This document shows, piece by piece, positions 8,301 to 16,472 of a stretch of 64,000 bases of DNA. The position numbers and the translations under genes are program-made. Position 1 is the stretch's first letter, and every line of letters starts with the position of its first letter. The DNA comes from Haloprofundus salilacus (lineage in GTDB: Archaea; Halobacteriota; Halobacteria; Halobacteriales; Haloferacaceae). The notes beneath the pieces were generated by a model. That model ran no database searches. It was not told the origin of the DNA and saw only the letters and a list, made by a program, of their open reading frames with translations. Where the stretch lies: contig NZ_CP083723.1 of assembly GCF_020150815.1 (NCBI RefSeq), forward strand, positions 2,852,001 through 2,916,000, given 5' to 3'.

Positions 8301-10370
8301 GTGCTCGCCGCAGGCGGCGCACTCGCGGCGACCGACGCGGACGCCGACGATACCGCGGCGACCCCGGTCGTCCATCTTCCGGGCCGCTTCGCCCACGTTG
8401 CGCTGACTTCCCCCGGCCTCGCCGATGGGAAACAGCGTGTGGACCGCAGGCGAGAGGTCGCGGCTCTCGGACTTCTCGGGCCGGCCCATCCGGTTGCCGA
8501 TTCGGGTCGGCGCGCGCTCCTGAACCGCGAAAGGGGCAACTTCGTTGGCGGCTTTCACGGCGTTGTCGCCGCCGGCCCAGTTTCGGGCGTCAGCCGAGAG
8601 GTCCTCGGCGTTCCACGTCTTCCGGAGACCGTCGTCGAGGCCGAGCGTCCGCGCGAGCGGTCGCCACTCCGGAATCCGGAGGGCGTCCTCGGTCTGGGAG
8701 TGTTCGACGAGCAGGTGTTCGAGCGCCCGCCTCGTCGTCTCGGTGCGTTCGATAGCGAGAACGCCGTCGGTGAGTTCGCCGTCGGAAACGGCGTCGGCGA
8801 GCGCTTCGAACTCCGAAACGGAGATGTCGTGCCACAGGTAGGTGAACTTCGGATGCAGCGGCGCGTCGTACTCGGTGGCCCACTCCAACGCCTGCTCGAC
8901 GGTCGGCGATTCGAGGTCGACGCGCGGCGAATCACGGAGCGCCTGTACGTCCGCGCCTGCCGCTTCGAGGTCCTGTACCCACCACTCGGGTGTGTAGGAG
9001 GCGGGCGCGAGCGGGTGGTTGTTCTCGATGAACTCGCCGTAGTTGACGAGGTACTCGCCGAGGTCGAGAATCTTCTCGACGCCGTTTCTGAGTTCGAGCG
9101 CCTCCTCCGGGTCGTCGATGCGCCGCACGTCGCCGTTTGCGAGGCGGACCGTCGGTCCCTCGATGGAGTCGACGGGGACCACGCCGCCCGCCTTCCCGGG
9201 GCGTTCGGTCTTAATCTGGGTGCCGGTCGCGATGAAGTCGTCGACGACGTGCATTGTCGCCGGGTGGACGCCCGCCGTCGCGAAGCCGTGGTTTCGCGCG
9301 CGGCCGTATCTCAGCCGAAAGCCGCCCTCTTCGGACGGGTGGCCGAACACCGGACGGCCCGCGATGAGGTCGCGCAAGAACTTGGTCGCGGGTTCGACGC
9401 GTGGGGGACCGTCGGGGTCGGTCGAGTCGGCGTCTTCGATCGCTTCGGCGTCGGCCGATTCGGCGTCTGCCTCCGCCGCGTTCGCGCCGTCGTCGTCGAC
9501 CCCGCTCTCGTCAGTTTTCCCGTCGTCTTCGCCGATAGTGCCGTCGATGAGGTCCTGCAGCCACGGCCAGTCGACCTCGTCGAGTTGGCGGGTGTAGCGC
9601 TGAATCTTCGGCGCTTTGAGCGCGATACCCTCGGCCATGACGAGACACATCCCGCCGCGGGCGGAGTTGGTGTCGACGCGGTCGAGGTCCCGGTAGCCCG
9701 ACACCTCCTCGTCGCCCGTCGCCTCGCCGTCGAGCATGATCGGCATGTTCCGCGAGATGAAACGCGTCTCCTTGTCCTTCGGCGAGTACTGCAGTCCCGT
9801 CTCCTTGTCGTACAGCGCGACCTCCTCGACGTAGCGTTCGACCTCGTCGTCGCGGGCTTTGTACTCGTCGACGCCGATGAGCGTCCGGGTGTAGTCTGCG
9901 ACCAGCACGGAGAGCGCCTGCGCCGTCCCGCCCGCGGAGCGAATCGGTCCGGCGTAGTAGACGTTGACGAACTCGGTGCCGTCGTCGTTCGGGAGGATTT
10001 CGACGCGGTCGATACCCTCGATGGGGGCGGCGACGACACCCTCGGTTAGGAGGGCGACCGCGGTGCGGACCGCGCCCTCGACTTTGCCCGCGCGGGTGTC
10101 GTAGTCGCCGACGCGACCCTCCGCGAAGTCCTCGGCCAGCGCGAGCGCCGCTTCCTCGCGGGACATCTGCTCTTCCAGTTCGCGGACGCGCTCGGCGACG
10201 CCGTCGATTTCGAGGATGTTCTCGACGCGGTCGGCCATGTCCTTGGCGACCGGAATCTCGACCTCCGTCCCGGGGTCCATACCCTGCTCGCGGGCGGCGT
10301 CGGCGAGTTCGAACGCCTCGTCGAGTCGGTTCTCGATGCGCGCGAAGTAGCGCTCGTCGTCCGGTCTCAC
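5349..10370 (-). CDS. polC: DNA polymerase II (PolD) large subunit DP2, with in-frame intein
   Basis: The catalytic subunit of the archaeal replicative family D polymerase; 1673 residues encoded, about 1182 after intein removal, normal for the family. A zinc-binding domain with several CxxC pairs lies near residues 675-735 and another near 1590-1612. The catalytic NCDGDED motif is split: Asn932 precedes the intein and CDGDED follows it (residues 1424-1429). The C-terminus QSGIADFM fits a PCNA-interacting PIP box. A Glu/Asp/Ala-rich variable insert lies near residues 280-320. The start is GTG at 10370, one base after the stop of the PPC-domain gene, so the two are probably co-transcribed. The small subunit DP1 is not in the window. 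Confidence 0.95.
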   Translation of the reverse strand: MRPDDERYFARIENRLDEAFELADAAREQGMDPGTEVEIPVAKDMADRVENILEIDGVAERVRELEEQMSREEAALALAEDFAEGRVGDYDTRAGKVEGAVRTAVALLTEGVVAAPIEGIDRVEILPNDDGTEFVNVYYAGPIRSAGGTAQALSVLVADYTRTLIGVDEYKARDDEVERYVEEVALYDKETGLQYSPKDKETRFISRNMPIMLDGEATGDEEVSGYRDLDRVDTNSARGGMCLVMAEGIALKAPKIQRYTRQLDEVDWPWLQDLIDGTIGEDDGKTDESGVDDDGANAAEADAESADAEAIEDADSTDPDGPPRVEPATKFLRDLIAGRPVFGHPSEEGGFRLRYGRARNHGFATAGVHPATMHVVDDFIATGTQIKTERPGKAGGVVPVDSIEGPTVRLANGDVRRIDDPEEALELRNGVEKILDLGEYLVNYGEFIENNHPLAPASYTPEWWVQDLEAAGADVQALRDSPRVDLESPTVEQALEWATEYDAPLHPKFTYLWHDISVSEFEALADAVSDGELTDGVLAIERTETTRRALEHLLVEHSQTEDALRIPEWRPLARTLGLDDGLRKTWNAEDLSADARNWAGGDNAVKAANEVAPFAVQERAPTRIGNRMGRPEKSESRDLSPAVHTLFPIGEAGGSQRNVGEAARKMDDRGRRGIVGVRVGRRECAACGEHTYKPSCPSCGGHTEPYYECTDCEIEVEPDEAGRVECPRCEREVESPDWHDVDIGRELSDALDAVGERKASYKILKGVKGLTSAHKTPEAMEKGVLRAKHGVTAFKDGTVRYDMTDLPVTAVRPEELDVTAEHFRELGYERDIDGEPLRHDDQLLELRVQDIVLSDGAAEHMLKTANFVDDLLESYYGLPAFYEVNERDDLVGELVFGMAPHTSAAVVGRVVGFTSAAVGYAHPYFHAAKRRNCFHPDTKVWFEDEAGEWHYDDIESLVEARLDDPETDDFGTLVQELDGDVLVPAVGPGDSPCLSRVESVSKHQAPDHLVQVETRSGRTLTVTVDHKLRRWNGGLEPVEAQSLQVGDELPAPEVVSFDGERIGFDLLEEFLTVESIPNEDLVIRGLGAERLKALLDDATSGKGYCKATAETLGVSQLTVYNWVNRDSIPVSVLIELVGEESVVDRVPTDVKLGIRRDTTTVSRQLAVDENVGTLLGYYAAEGFTRREANQFYQTTICIPDAEARTAVIDAFANALGVEAYEENKWKVTASSRLVATLFSDILDVGTRAESKRVPNCVTSSTHSVVAAFLSAYFSGDGSASSDRIEIRAHTVSDELSQDIIGLLKRFGIATKTYSEVRTITSGVVADFYDESPMSEATVLKITSENAARFAEEIGFHLERKQATIETALAATELRSQRLFGDGGDVLLDEVVSVEYVKSNVEHTYCLTVEETHTLVANDLYVGQCDGDEDCVMLLMDGLLNFSKEFLPNKRGGRMDAPLVMSSRIDPSEIDDEAHNMDIVRQYPREFYEATREMADPGEVEELIQIAEDNLGTDLEYSEFHHTHDTSNIHLGPSLSAYKTLGSMTEKMDAQLHLARKLRAVDETDVAERVIEYHFLPDLIGNLRAFSRQTTRCLDCGEKYRRMPLTGDCRECGGRVNLTVHQGSVNKYMETAIEVAEEFGCRDYTKQRLEVLKKSLESVFENDKNKQSGIADFM
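6102..7574 (-). mobile_element. PolD DP2 intein with LAGLIDADG homing endonuclease (491 aa)
   Basis: Residues 933-1423 of the polC product form an intein. It starts with Cys1 (CFHPDTKVWF), has a block-B TVTVDHK region, a block-F stretch ending VEETHTLVANDLYVG, and ends in Gln followed by Cys+1 of the host. The usual last residue is Asn; a C-terminal Gln is known from Pyrococcus PolII inteins that splice. Two dodecapeptide-type motifs, LLGYYAAEGF and FLSAYFSGDG, mark an apparently complete DOD homing endonuclease, with a possible HTH segment (TVYNWVNRDSIP) between. The reading frame is intact and base use is visibly more AT-rich than in the flanking exteins. Confidence 0.93.
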
Positions 10371-10371
10371 G

Positions 10372-10791
10372 TTAGAGCCAGAGGTCCAGGTCGGTCACGT
10401 CGTCGTGGTCCCGTTCGAGCGACTCGTCGAACGCGCGGAGGTACACCTCGCCGGCGAACACTGTCGCGGCGTTGAGATGCCCCGCCAGCGCCTGCCCGCT
10501 CGGGCGCGAGAGGACGGCGTGGGTGTGCGCGAACGGTTCGCCGTCGAGCAGTGAGACGTTGCCGACGCAGGCGGCGACCTCCAGCGGTTCGTCGAACCGG
10601 ACGGAACGGTACTCCATCTCCTCTTGGTCGTAGAACCAGACGTCGGCGTCCTGTACCGCGCCCATCGCGTTGAACCACGCCGAGTCGATTCCCTCGCGCT
10701 CGGCGAACTCCTCTATCTCTTCTCGCCAGTCCGCACCAGTTTCGAGTCGCGCCAGAAACTCCCGACTCGAAGTGACCTCCCGGTAGTTCAT
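10372..10791 (-). CDS. PPC-domain (DUF296) protein
   Basis: A 139-residue protein with the PPC/DUF296 fold, found alone in archaea and bacteria and next to AT-hooks in plants. The characteristic HTHAVLS...AGHL region with metal-ligand-type histidines is at about residues 92-110. Function in archaea is unsettled; DNA binding has been suggested for the family. The ATG at 10791 is chosen over an upstream TTG eight codons away. The stop lies one base before the polC start, so it heads the polC transcript. Confidence 0.85.
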   Translation of the reverse strand: MNYREVTSSREFLARLETGADWREEIEEFAEREGIDSAWFNAMGAVQDADVWFYDQEEMEYRSVRFDEPLEVAACVGNVSLLDGEPFAHTHAVLSRPSGQALAGHLNAATVFAGEVYLRAFDESLERDHDDVTDLDLWL

Positions 10792-10904
10792 GGACCACTC
10801 GTTGCAGGGAACCAAGAAAAAAGTTCACTGTTCGCGGGGCGGGCGGCTGCGCTCGTGGCGGGTCGGTCAGCGAGAAAAGTCGTTTCGGCCGTTTTTCGCG
10901 ACGT

Positions 10905-11075
10905 TCAGCACCACTCGGCGAGTACCGGCGCCTCCGCCGTTCGCATCGAAAGCCACGCGTCGTCTCGCGTAATATCTGCGATGATAAGCTCCGAACTGCG
11001 GGGGGAGGATGAATCCACCGAGGCCATCACCTCAGTGTCCGGGGCATCGACGGCTGTCGTCGCTTCCGGCGTCAT
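10905..11075 (-). CDS. Small conserved haloarchaeal protein (DUF7556-like)
   Basis: A 56-residue acidic protein starting MTPEATTAVDAPDTEVMASVD and ending in APVLAEWC. I recall a haloarchaeal family of this size and shape (a core LIIADITRDDAWLS with an AP-x-L-x-x-W end), but no function is known. The ATG at 11075 is preferred to the ATG at 11108 because the extra residues are hydrophobic and atypical. It is isolated, divergent from the CBS gene. Confidence 0.6.
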   Translation of the reverse strand: MTPEATTAVDAPDTEVMASVDSSSPRSSELIIADITRDDAWLSMRTAEAPVLAEWC

Positions 11076-11335
11076 GTATGGGATGTTATCGCATGGGATA
11101 ATAAGCACACCGAAACGACAGGCCGGTTGTCCCGTTCCACTGAGGGTAAGTTTCTGCGTCGGATGGCCCCGAGAGTCCCTCGAAACGCCGGTTGGCCGGG
11201 AGTAGTCGGTCTCGTCTAGAATAGCAAACGAGTTTACACGAATCGAAACGGTATTATCGGAGAACTGACCGACCGGACGCGAACGACCACCACACCTTCG
11301 CAGAGTACAAGAGGTGCGAGGGAGTACCCGACGCT

Positions 11336-12193
11336 ATGCAAGTCGCCGACGCCATGACGCCCCGCGAGGAGGTCGTGACAGTCGAACTCCCAGGCACGCG
11401 GGACGACGTACTCGAGTATCTCCAAGAGCGCGGCTTCTCCTCCGTTCCGGTCGTCAAAGAGACGGACGAGGGCGAGGAGTACCGCGGTCTCGTCTCCCGC
11501 GACGACCTCATCGAACACCCCGACGAGGACCAACTCGCCATCCTGATGCGGGAGGTCCCGACGACGACGCCCGACACCGACCTGACCGACGCCGCGCGCT
11601 TGATGCTCCGCAAAGGTGCGCGCCGCGTCCCCGTCGTCGAAGTCGACGGCGCGACGGCGCTCGTCGGTATCGTCACCGTCACCGACGTAGTCCACGCAAT
11701 CGCCCGCGGCGACGCCGACGGCGAGACCGAAGTCGGCGAACTGGCCGCCACCGACATCAACACGACGTACGAAGGGACGCCGCTGACGGTCGCCGAACGC
11801 GAAATCTACTACGCGAACGTCCCGTACGCGATCGTCCTCGACGACGAGGGGACGATGAACGGCATCCTCACCGAGGTCGACATCATCGACGTCGCCCGCG
11901 TCGTCGAGGGCGAGGACGAGACCGGCGACTCGATGGCCAACCAGGACGACGAGTGGATGTGGGAGGGCATCAAAGCCGTCGGCAACCGATACATCCCGAC
12001 CCGGAACGTCGAAATCCCGGCCGAACCCGTCGCCGAGTTCATGACGACCGACCTCGTGACGCTCTCGCGCCGCCGGACGGCGATGGAGGCAGCCCAACAG
12101 ATGATCACGAACGACATCGAACAGATTCCGATGGTCAGCGGCGACGAACTCGTCGGCGTCGTGCGCGACGTGAACCTGCTGGAGGCGCTCTGA
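11336..12193 (+). CDS. CBS-domain protein with four CBS motifs
   Basis: A 285-residue protein built from two tandem CBS pairs: about residues 1-60, 62-130, 135-185 and 215-285, each starting with a VADAMTPREEVV-like or EFMTTDLVTL motif. CBS pairs (Bateman modules) bind adenine nucleotides and act as energy or ionic sensors. No catalytic domain is attached. The stop is one base before the glyS start, so it probably shares its message with glycyl-tRNA synthetase; a TATA-like GGTATTAT lies near 11250. Confidence 0.87.
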   Translation: MQVADAMTPREEVVTVELPGTRDDVLEYLQERGFSSVPVVKETDEGEEYRGLVSRDDLIEHPDEDQLAILMREVPTTTPDTDLTDAARLMLRKGARRVPVVEVDGATALVGIVTVTDVVHAIARGDADGETEVGELAATDINTTYEGTPLTVAEREIYYANVPYAIVLDDEGTMNGILTEVDIIDVARVVEGEDETGDSMANQDDEWMWEGIKAVGNRYIPTRNVEIPAEPVAEFMTTDLVTLSRRRTAMEAAQQMITNDIEQIPMVSGDELVGVVRDVNLLEAL

Positions 12194-12194
12194 G

Positions 12195-13985
12195 ATGACC
12201 GACGCGCAAGCCATCACCGAACTGGCGAAGCGTCGCGGCTTCTTCTTTCTCTCCAGCGAAGCATACGGCGGCGTCGCCGGCTTCTACACGTTCGGCCCAC
12301 AGGGCGCGGCGCTGAAGGCGAATGTCGAGTCTGCATGGCGCGACCGCTACACCGTGATGGAGGGCAACCGCGAGATCGAGGCGCCGACCATCATGCCAGA
12401 ACCCGTCTTCGAGGCGTCGGGCCACCTCGACGGCTTCAACGACATGCTCGTCGAGTGCGCCGCCTGTGGCGAGAGCCACCGCGCCGACCACCTCGTCGAG
12501 GACGTCACCGACATCGAGGACGCCGAGGCGCTGCCGAACTCGGAGGTCGCCGACCTCATCGCCGAACACGAGATACACTGCCCGAACTGCGGCGAACCGC
12601 TCGCGGGCCGGTCCGTCGAGAACTTCAACCTCATGTTCAGCACCGACATCGGTCCCGGTGGCGACCAACCCGGCTACCTCCGCCCGGAGACCGCGCAGGG
12701 CATCTTCGTCGAGTTCCCGCGTCTGAAGGAGTACGCCCGCGGCCAGTTGCCGTTCGGCGTCACCCAGATCGGCCGCGCCTACCGCAACGAGATCAGCCCC
12801 CGCAAGGGTCTCGTCCGCGTCCGCGAGTTCACGCAAGCGGAGTTAGAGCAGTTCATCGACCCCGAGGAGGACGAACCGAACCTCGACGCCGTCGCCGACG
12901 TAGAAGTCCGTCTCTACCCCGCGACCGAACAGCAGAAAGACGACGGCGGCTACCTCGAGACGACCATCGGCGAGGCCGTCGACGCGGGCGTCGTCGCCAA
13001 CGAGTGGGTTGGCTACTACCTCGGCATCTCCCAGGAGTGGTACGAACGCATCGGCGTCGACATGGACCGCTTCCGCTTCCGCCAGCACCTCTCGGGCGAG
13101 CGCGCCCACTACGCCAGCGACTGCTGGGACGCCGAGTCCGAATTGGGCGGCGACTGGGTCGAAATCGCCGGCTTCGCCTACCGCGGCGACTACGATCTCT
13201 CGAAGCACGGCGAGTACTCCGACGACGACTTCACCGTCTTCAAGCAGTACGACGAACCGAAGACGGTCGAACGCGCCGTCGTCGACCCGGACATGAGCAC
13301 GCTCGGTCCGGAGTTCGGCGGCGCAGCCGCCGACATCGCAGACGCGCTGCGGGACCTCGCGGCGCGCGACCCAGACGCCTTCGACGGCGACGAGGTGACC
13401 GTCGAAGCCGACGGCAAGACGTACACCGTCGACACGGAGGTCGCCGAATTCCGCGTCGAAGAGCAGACCGAGTCCGGCGAGCACATCACGCCGCACGTCG
13501 TCGAACCGTCGTTCGGCGTCGGCCGCACGGTGTACACCGTGCTCGAACACGCCTACCGCGAAGACGAGGTGTCGGGCGAGGAGCGAACGTACCTCGCGCT
13601 CGAACCCGAAGTCGCCCCGACGTACGTCGGTGTCTTCCCGCTCGTCGGCAACGACGAGCGACTAACGGAGCTGGCGCAGGAACTCGTCCGCGACGTTCGC
13701 GAGGCGGGCCTGTCGGCGGAGTACGACGACTCCGGGAACATCGGTCGTCGCTACCGCCGCAAGGACGAGATCGGTACGCCGTTCTGCGTGACGGTCGACC
13801 GCGACGGCGTCGAGGGCGGCGGCGAGACGACCGTCACGGTTCGCGAGCGCGACACGACAGCCCAGATTCGCCTGCCGGTCGACGCGCTCGTCGACGAACT
13901 GACGGCGATGCGGGAGGGTCGCAAAACGTTCGACGACCTGCTGGACGCGTACGAGCGCGTCGACACCGGCGCCGCGGAGGCGTGA
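12195..13985 (+). CDS. glyS: Glycyl-tRNA synthetase, alpha2 dimeric type
   Basis: A 596-residue class II aminoacyl-tRNA synthetase that charges tRNA-Gly. The N-terminus has a GFYTFGPQGAALKANVESAW class motif, followed by an inserted zinc ribbon with CAACGE and CPNCGE (about residues 91-135). Motif 2 is recognisable in RPETAQGIFVEF. The C-terminal anticodon-binding domain covers roughly the last 110 residues. Size and layout match the archaeal/eukaryotic homodimeric enzyme. It lies between the CBS gene (1 nt gap) and the dolichol-kinase-like gene (4 nt overlap). Confidence 0.96.
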   Translation: MTDAQAITELAKRRGFFFLSSEAYGGVAGFYTFGPQGAALKANVESAWRDRYTVMEGNREIEAPTIMPEPVFEASGHLDGFNDMLVECAACGESHRADHLVEDVTDIEDAEALPNSEVADLIAEHEIHCPNCGEPLAGRSVENFNLMFSTDIGPGGDQPGYLRPETAQGIFVEFPRLKEYARGQLPFGVTQIGRAYRNEISPRKGLVRVREFTQAELEQFIDPEEDEPNLDAVADVEVRLYPATEQQKDDGGYLETTIGEAVDAGVVANEWVGYYLGISQEWYERIGVDMDRFRFRQHLSGERAHYASDCWDAESELGGDWVEIAGFAYRGDYDLSKHGEYSDDDFTVFKQYDEPKTVERAVVDPDMSTLGPEFGGAAADIADALRDLAARDPDAFDGDEVTVEADGKTYTVDTEVAEFRVEEQTESGEHITPHVVEPSFGVGRTVYTVLEHAYREDEVSGEERTYLALEPEVAPTYVGVFPLVGNDERLTELAQELVRDVREAGLSAEYDDSGNIGRRYRRKDEIGTPFCVTVDRDGVEGGGETTVTVRERDTTAQIRLPVDALVDELTAMREGRKTFDDLLDAYERVDTGAAEA

Positions 13986-14575
13986 GCGAGCTTACGCGCC
14001 GCTTCGTCCACGCGAGCGGGACGAGCATCCCGGCGCTCTACCTGCTCGGCGCCGTCACGTGGCAGCAGTTGGGCTACGTGCTGCTCGGACTCTCGGCGGT
14101 CGTCTCGGTGCTCGAACTCGTCCGGTTAGTCGTCGGTCTCGACTGGTGGGTGTACCGCGAACTCACCCGCGAGTACGAACAGGAGAACGTGGCGGGCTAC
14201 GCGCTGTACATGTACAGCATGACCGTCGTCGCCTGGCTCTTTCCGTGGTTCGTCGCGGTTCCGGGGATGTTGATGCTCACCGTCGGCGACCCGATAAGCG
14301 GGATTCTGGGGAGCAATGAGGCGGGGCGCGCGAAGGAACTCGGCGTGCTCGCCGCCATGTTCCTCGTCTGCTTCGCGCTGGCGGTGCCGTTCACGACCGG
14401 TCCGGCGGGGACGACGCGCGTCGTCGGTCTCGGCGCGGCGGCGGCGGGCGCGGCGGGCGCGACGTTCGCCGACGGCGTCAAACCCGTCGTCGCCGGCTAC
14501 GTGGTCGACGACAATCTCTCGATTCCGCCCGCTGCCTGCGTGGGCATCGCGGCAGTGCTGTGGCTGGTGGCGTGA
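13982..14575 (+). CDS. Dolichol kinase / cytidylyltransferase-like membrane protein
   Basis: A 197-residue membrane protein with about six hydrophobic helices. The PxGD-like segment TVGDPISGILGS and the later GATFADGVKP match the dolichol kinase / phosphatidate cytidylyltransferase superfamily, whose members act on polyprenol or lipid head groups. In haloarchaea this would fit dolichyl phosphate supply for protein N-glycosylation, but that is inference. The GTG start at 13982 overlaps the glyS stop (GTGA), indicating translational coupling. Confidence 0.72.
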   Translation: MSELTRRFVHASGTSIPALYLLGAVTWQQLGYVLLGLSAVVSVLELVRLVVGLDWWVYRELTREYEQENVAGYALYMYSMTVVAWLFPWFVAVPGMLMLTVGDPISGILGSNEAGRAKELGVLAAMFLVCFALAVPFTTGPAGTTRVVGLGAAAAGAAGATFADGVKPVVAGYVVDDNLSIPPAACVGIAAVLWLVA

Positions 14576-14691
14576 GCGTCGTCTCGAGGCGACGTTCGAC
14601 CCCACTCGCGAGATCCGGCCGCTCACGGTACTCGCGCCGCTCCGCCAAGACGACGGTAGAGCCTTAGGTTCCGCGTCCGATTGTTCCGGAT

Positions 14692-15192
14692 ATGACCGTC
14701 TACGAGAGCGACCTTCCCGGCGTCGGCAAGAAGTTCGAGGTGGAGTTGAACGACGGGAGTCAGCTCGTCATCGTCATCCACAACACGGGGAAGCGTGAGC
14801 TGTTTCTCCGCGAATCGCCCGATTCGGACTCCGAGAAATTGTTCGAGCTCTCGGACCGCCTCTCCCGGCAGGTCGGCACCATCATGGAGGGGGCGTACTT
14901 CCAGCCGATTCGAACCGAGACCATCGACACGGTGCTGTCGGACGAGACGCTCATCGAGTGGGTGAAACTCACCGCCGACTCGCCGCTGGTGGGCAAGACG
15001 CTCGCGGAGTCGGAGGTCCGCCAGCGAATCGGCGTCTCCGTCGTCGCCGTCCAGCGCGACGACGAGACCATCTCGAACCCCGGCGCGGACTTCGCGGCCG
15101 AAGAGGGAGACATCCTCGTGGTCATCGGCGGACAGGACGCCTGCCGGGAGTTCCAACGATACGTGACTGCTGAGCCAACCACCGACGAATGA
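14692..15192 (+). CDS. Cation:proton antiporter regulatory subunit (TrkA-C / KhtT-like)
   Basis: A 166-residue soluble protein. The N-terminal half is a small beta domain (MTVYESDLPGVGKKFEVEL), and residues about 75-160 form a TrkA-C (RCK-C) ligand-binding domain with ADSPLVGKTLAESEVRQR and GDILVVIGG. Such subunits gate a partner K+ or Na+/H+ antiporter, as KhtT does for KhtU. The antiporter gene follows 65 nt downstream, which supports the pairing. Confidence 0.88.
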   Translation: MTVYESDLPGVGKKFEVELNDGSQLVIVIHNTGKRELFLRESPDSDSEKLFELSDRLSRQVGTIMEGAYFQPIRTETIDTVLSDETLIEWVKLTADSPLVGKTLAESEVRQRIGVSVVAVQRDDETISNPGADFAAEEGDILVVIGGQDACREFQRYVTAEPTTDE

Positions 15193-15257
15193 GCGGTGAG
15201 ACGCGAGGTGAAGGGAACGAACCGGGAGCGCGGGCTGTCGAAGAGGTGGTCGAATAG

Positions 15258-16457
15258 ATGGCGGCGATGGAACTGTGGCAGGTCGGCGCGCTGTTCATCG
15301 GCATCGCGATGGCGGGAGTGATTGCGACGCGCGTCGACCTCTCGGTGATTCCGCTGTACGTCGTCGTCGGGATGCTCGTCGGCCCGAACGTGCTGGGGCG
15401 GTACGCCCCCGAGTTCGCGATCCCGAACACCGACGTGGTGACGATACTCGCCGAAATCGGTATCGTTCTCTTGCTCTTCTTCCTCGGACTCGAGTTCAGT
15501 CTCGACCGCCTCATGGAGGCGAAGCGGCGTATCACCGGGGCGGGGCTGTTGGACCTCGGCATCAACTTCCCCGTCGGCGTCGGTCTCGGGTTGCTGTTCG
15601 GATGGAGTCTGCTCGAATCGGTGCTGTTGGGTGGTATCGTTTATATCTCCTCCAGCGCCGTCATCACGAAGTCGCTCATCGACCTCGGCTGGATCGCAAA
15701 CCGCGAGAGCGAACCGATGTTGGGGACGCTCGTCTTCGAGGACCTCTTTATCGCCGTCTACCTCGCCGTCGTCGCTGCGCTCGTAGGCGGGAGCGGAGGT
15801 CTCGAGTCCGCCGCCGTTGACGTGGGCATCGCTGTCACGTTTTTGGGGCTTCTGCTCGCGGGCGTCCGTTTCGGCGGCCCGCTGTTCGAGCGACTGTTCG
15901 ACGCCGATACGAGCGAACTGTTCGTGCTCCGCGTGCTGGCGGTGGCGGTGTTCGTCGCCGGCGTCGCGCTCGCCATCGGCGTGAGCGAGGCCGTCGCGGC
16001 GTTCTTCGTCGGGATGGGATTTTCGAGCACCGACCACGTCGAGCGCATCGAGCGGCTCATGACGCCGGTTCGGGACGTGTTCGCCGCCGTCTTCTTTTTC
16101 TACATCGGTCTCGGCACCGACCCGCTGCTCGTGGCGACGACGGTCGGGATTCTGGCGATCGCCGTCGTCGCGACGACGCCGACGAAGATACTCTCGGGCT
16201 TCTACAGCGGCCGCATCTACGACCTCGACGACCGGCGCTCGCTCCGCGTCGGCTTCGGCATGGTGACGCGCGGGGAGTTCTCGCTCATCATCGCCACGGT
16301 AGCGGCGACCGGAAACGGACCCGTGATGACGCAGGTGATTCCGGCGTTCGCCGTCGGCTACGTGCTGGTGATGAGCATCCTCGGAACGGTGTTGATGCAG
16401 TATTCGGGGGTGTTCGAGGGGATGCTGGAGCGTCGCCGATCGGAGACAATGAGCTAA
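15258..16457 (+). CDS. Monovalent cation:proton antiporter (CPA2 family, KefB/KhtU-like)
   Basis: A 399-residue integral membrane protein with about twelve transmembrane segments and the CPA2 architecture: LLFFLGLEFSLDRL in the fourth or fifth helix, GGIVYISSSAVITKSLIDLG and LVFEDLFIAVYLAV nearby (the core ion-binding unfolded helices with acidic residue), and GMVTRGEFSLIIA near the end. It exchanges H+ for K+ or Na+. It ends without the TrkA-N domain seen in long Kef proteins; the separate upstream subunit supplies regulation. Confidence 0.9.
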   Translation: MAAMELWQVGALFIGIAMAGVIATRVDLSVIPLYVVVGMLVGPNVLGRYAPEFAIPNTDVVTILAEIGIVLLLFFLGLEFSLDRLMEAKRRITGAGLLDLGINFPVGVGLGLLFGWSLLESVLLGGIVYISSSAVITKSLIDLGWIANRESEPMLGTLVFEDLFIAVYLAVVAALVGGSGGLESAAVDVGIAVTFLGLLLAGVRFGGPLFERLFDADTSELFVLRVLAVAVFVAGVALAIGVSEAVAAFFVGMGFSSTDHVERIERLMTPVRDVFAAVFFFYIGLGTDPLLVATTVGILAIAVVATTPTKILSGFYSGRIYDLDDRRSLRVGFGMVTRGEFSLIIATVAATGNGPVMTQVIPAFAVGYVLVMSILGTVLMQYSGVFEGMLERRRSETMS

Positions 16458-16472
16458 AAGAGCGCAGAACGG

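Noticed and set aside
7521-10049. 842-codon plus-strand open frame antisense to polC
   Set aside because: It is the mirror of a highly GC3-biased gene; its translation is Val/Arg/Asp-rich without domains, while the minus strand encodes a textbook PolD subunit.
12335-13981. Long plus-strand frame overlapping glyS
   Set aside because: Only its last 198 codons (from GTG 13982) are real, the dolichol-kinase-like gene; the rest is an Arg-rich shadow of glyS.
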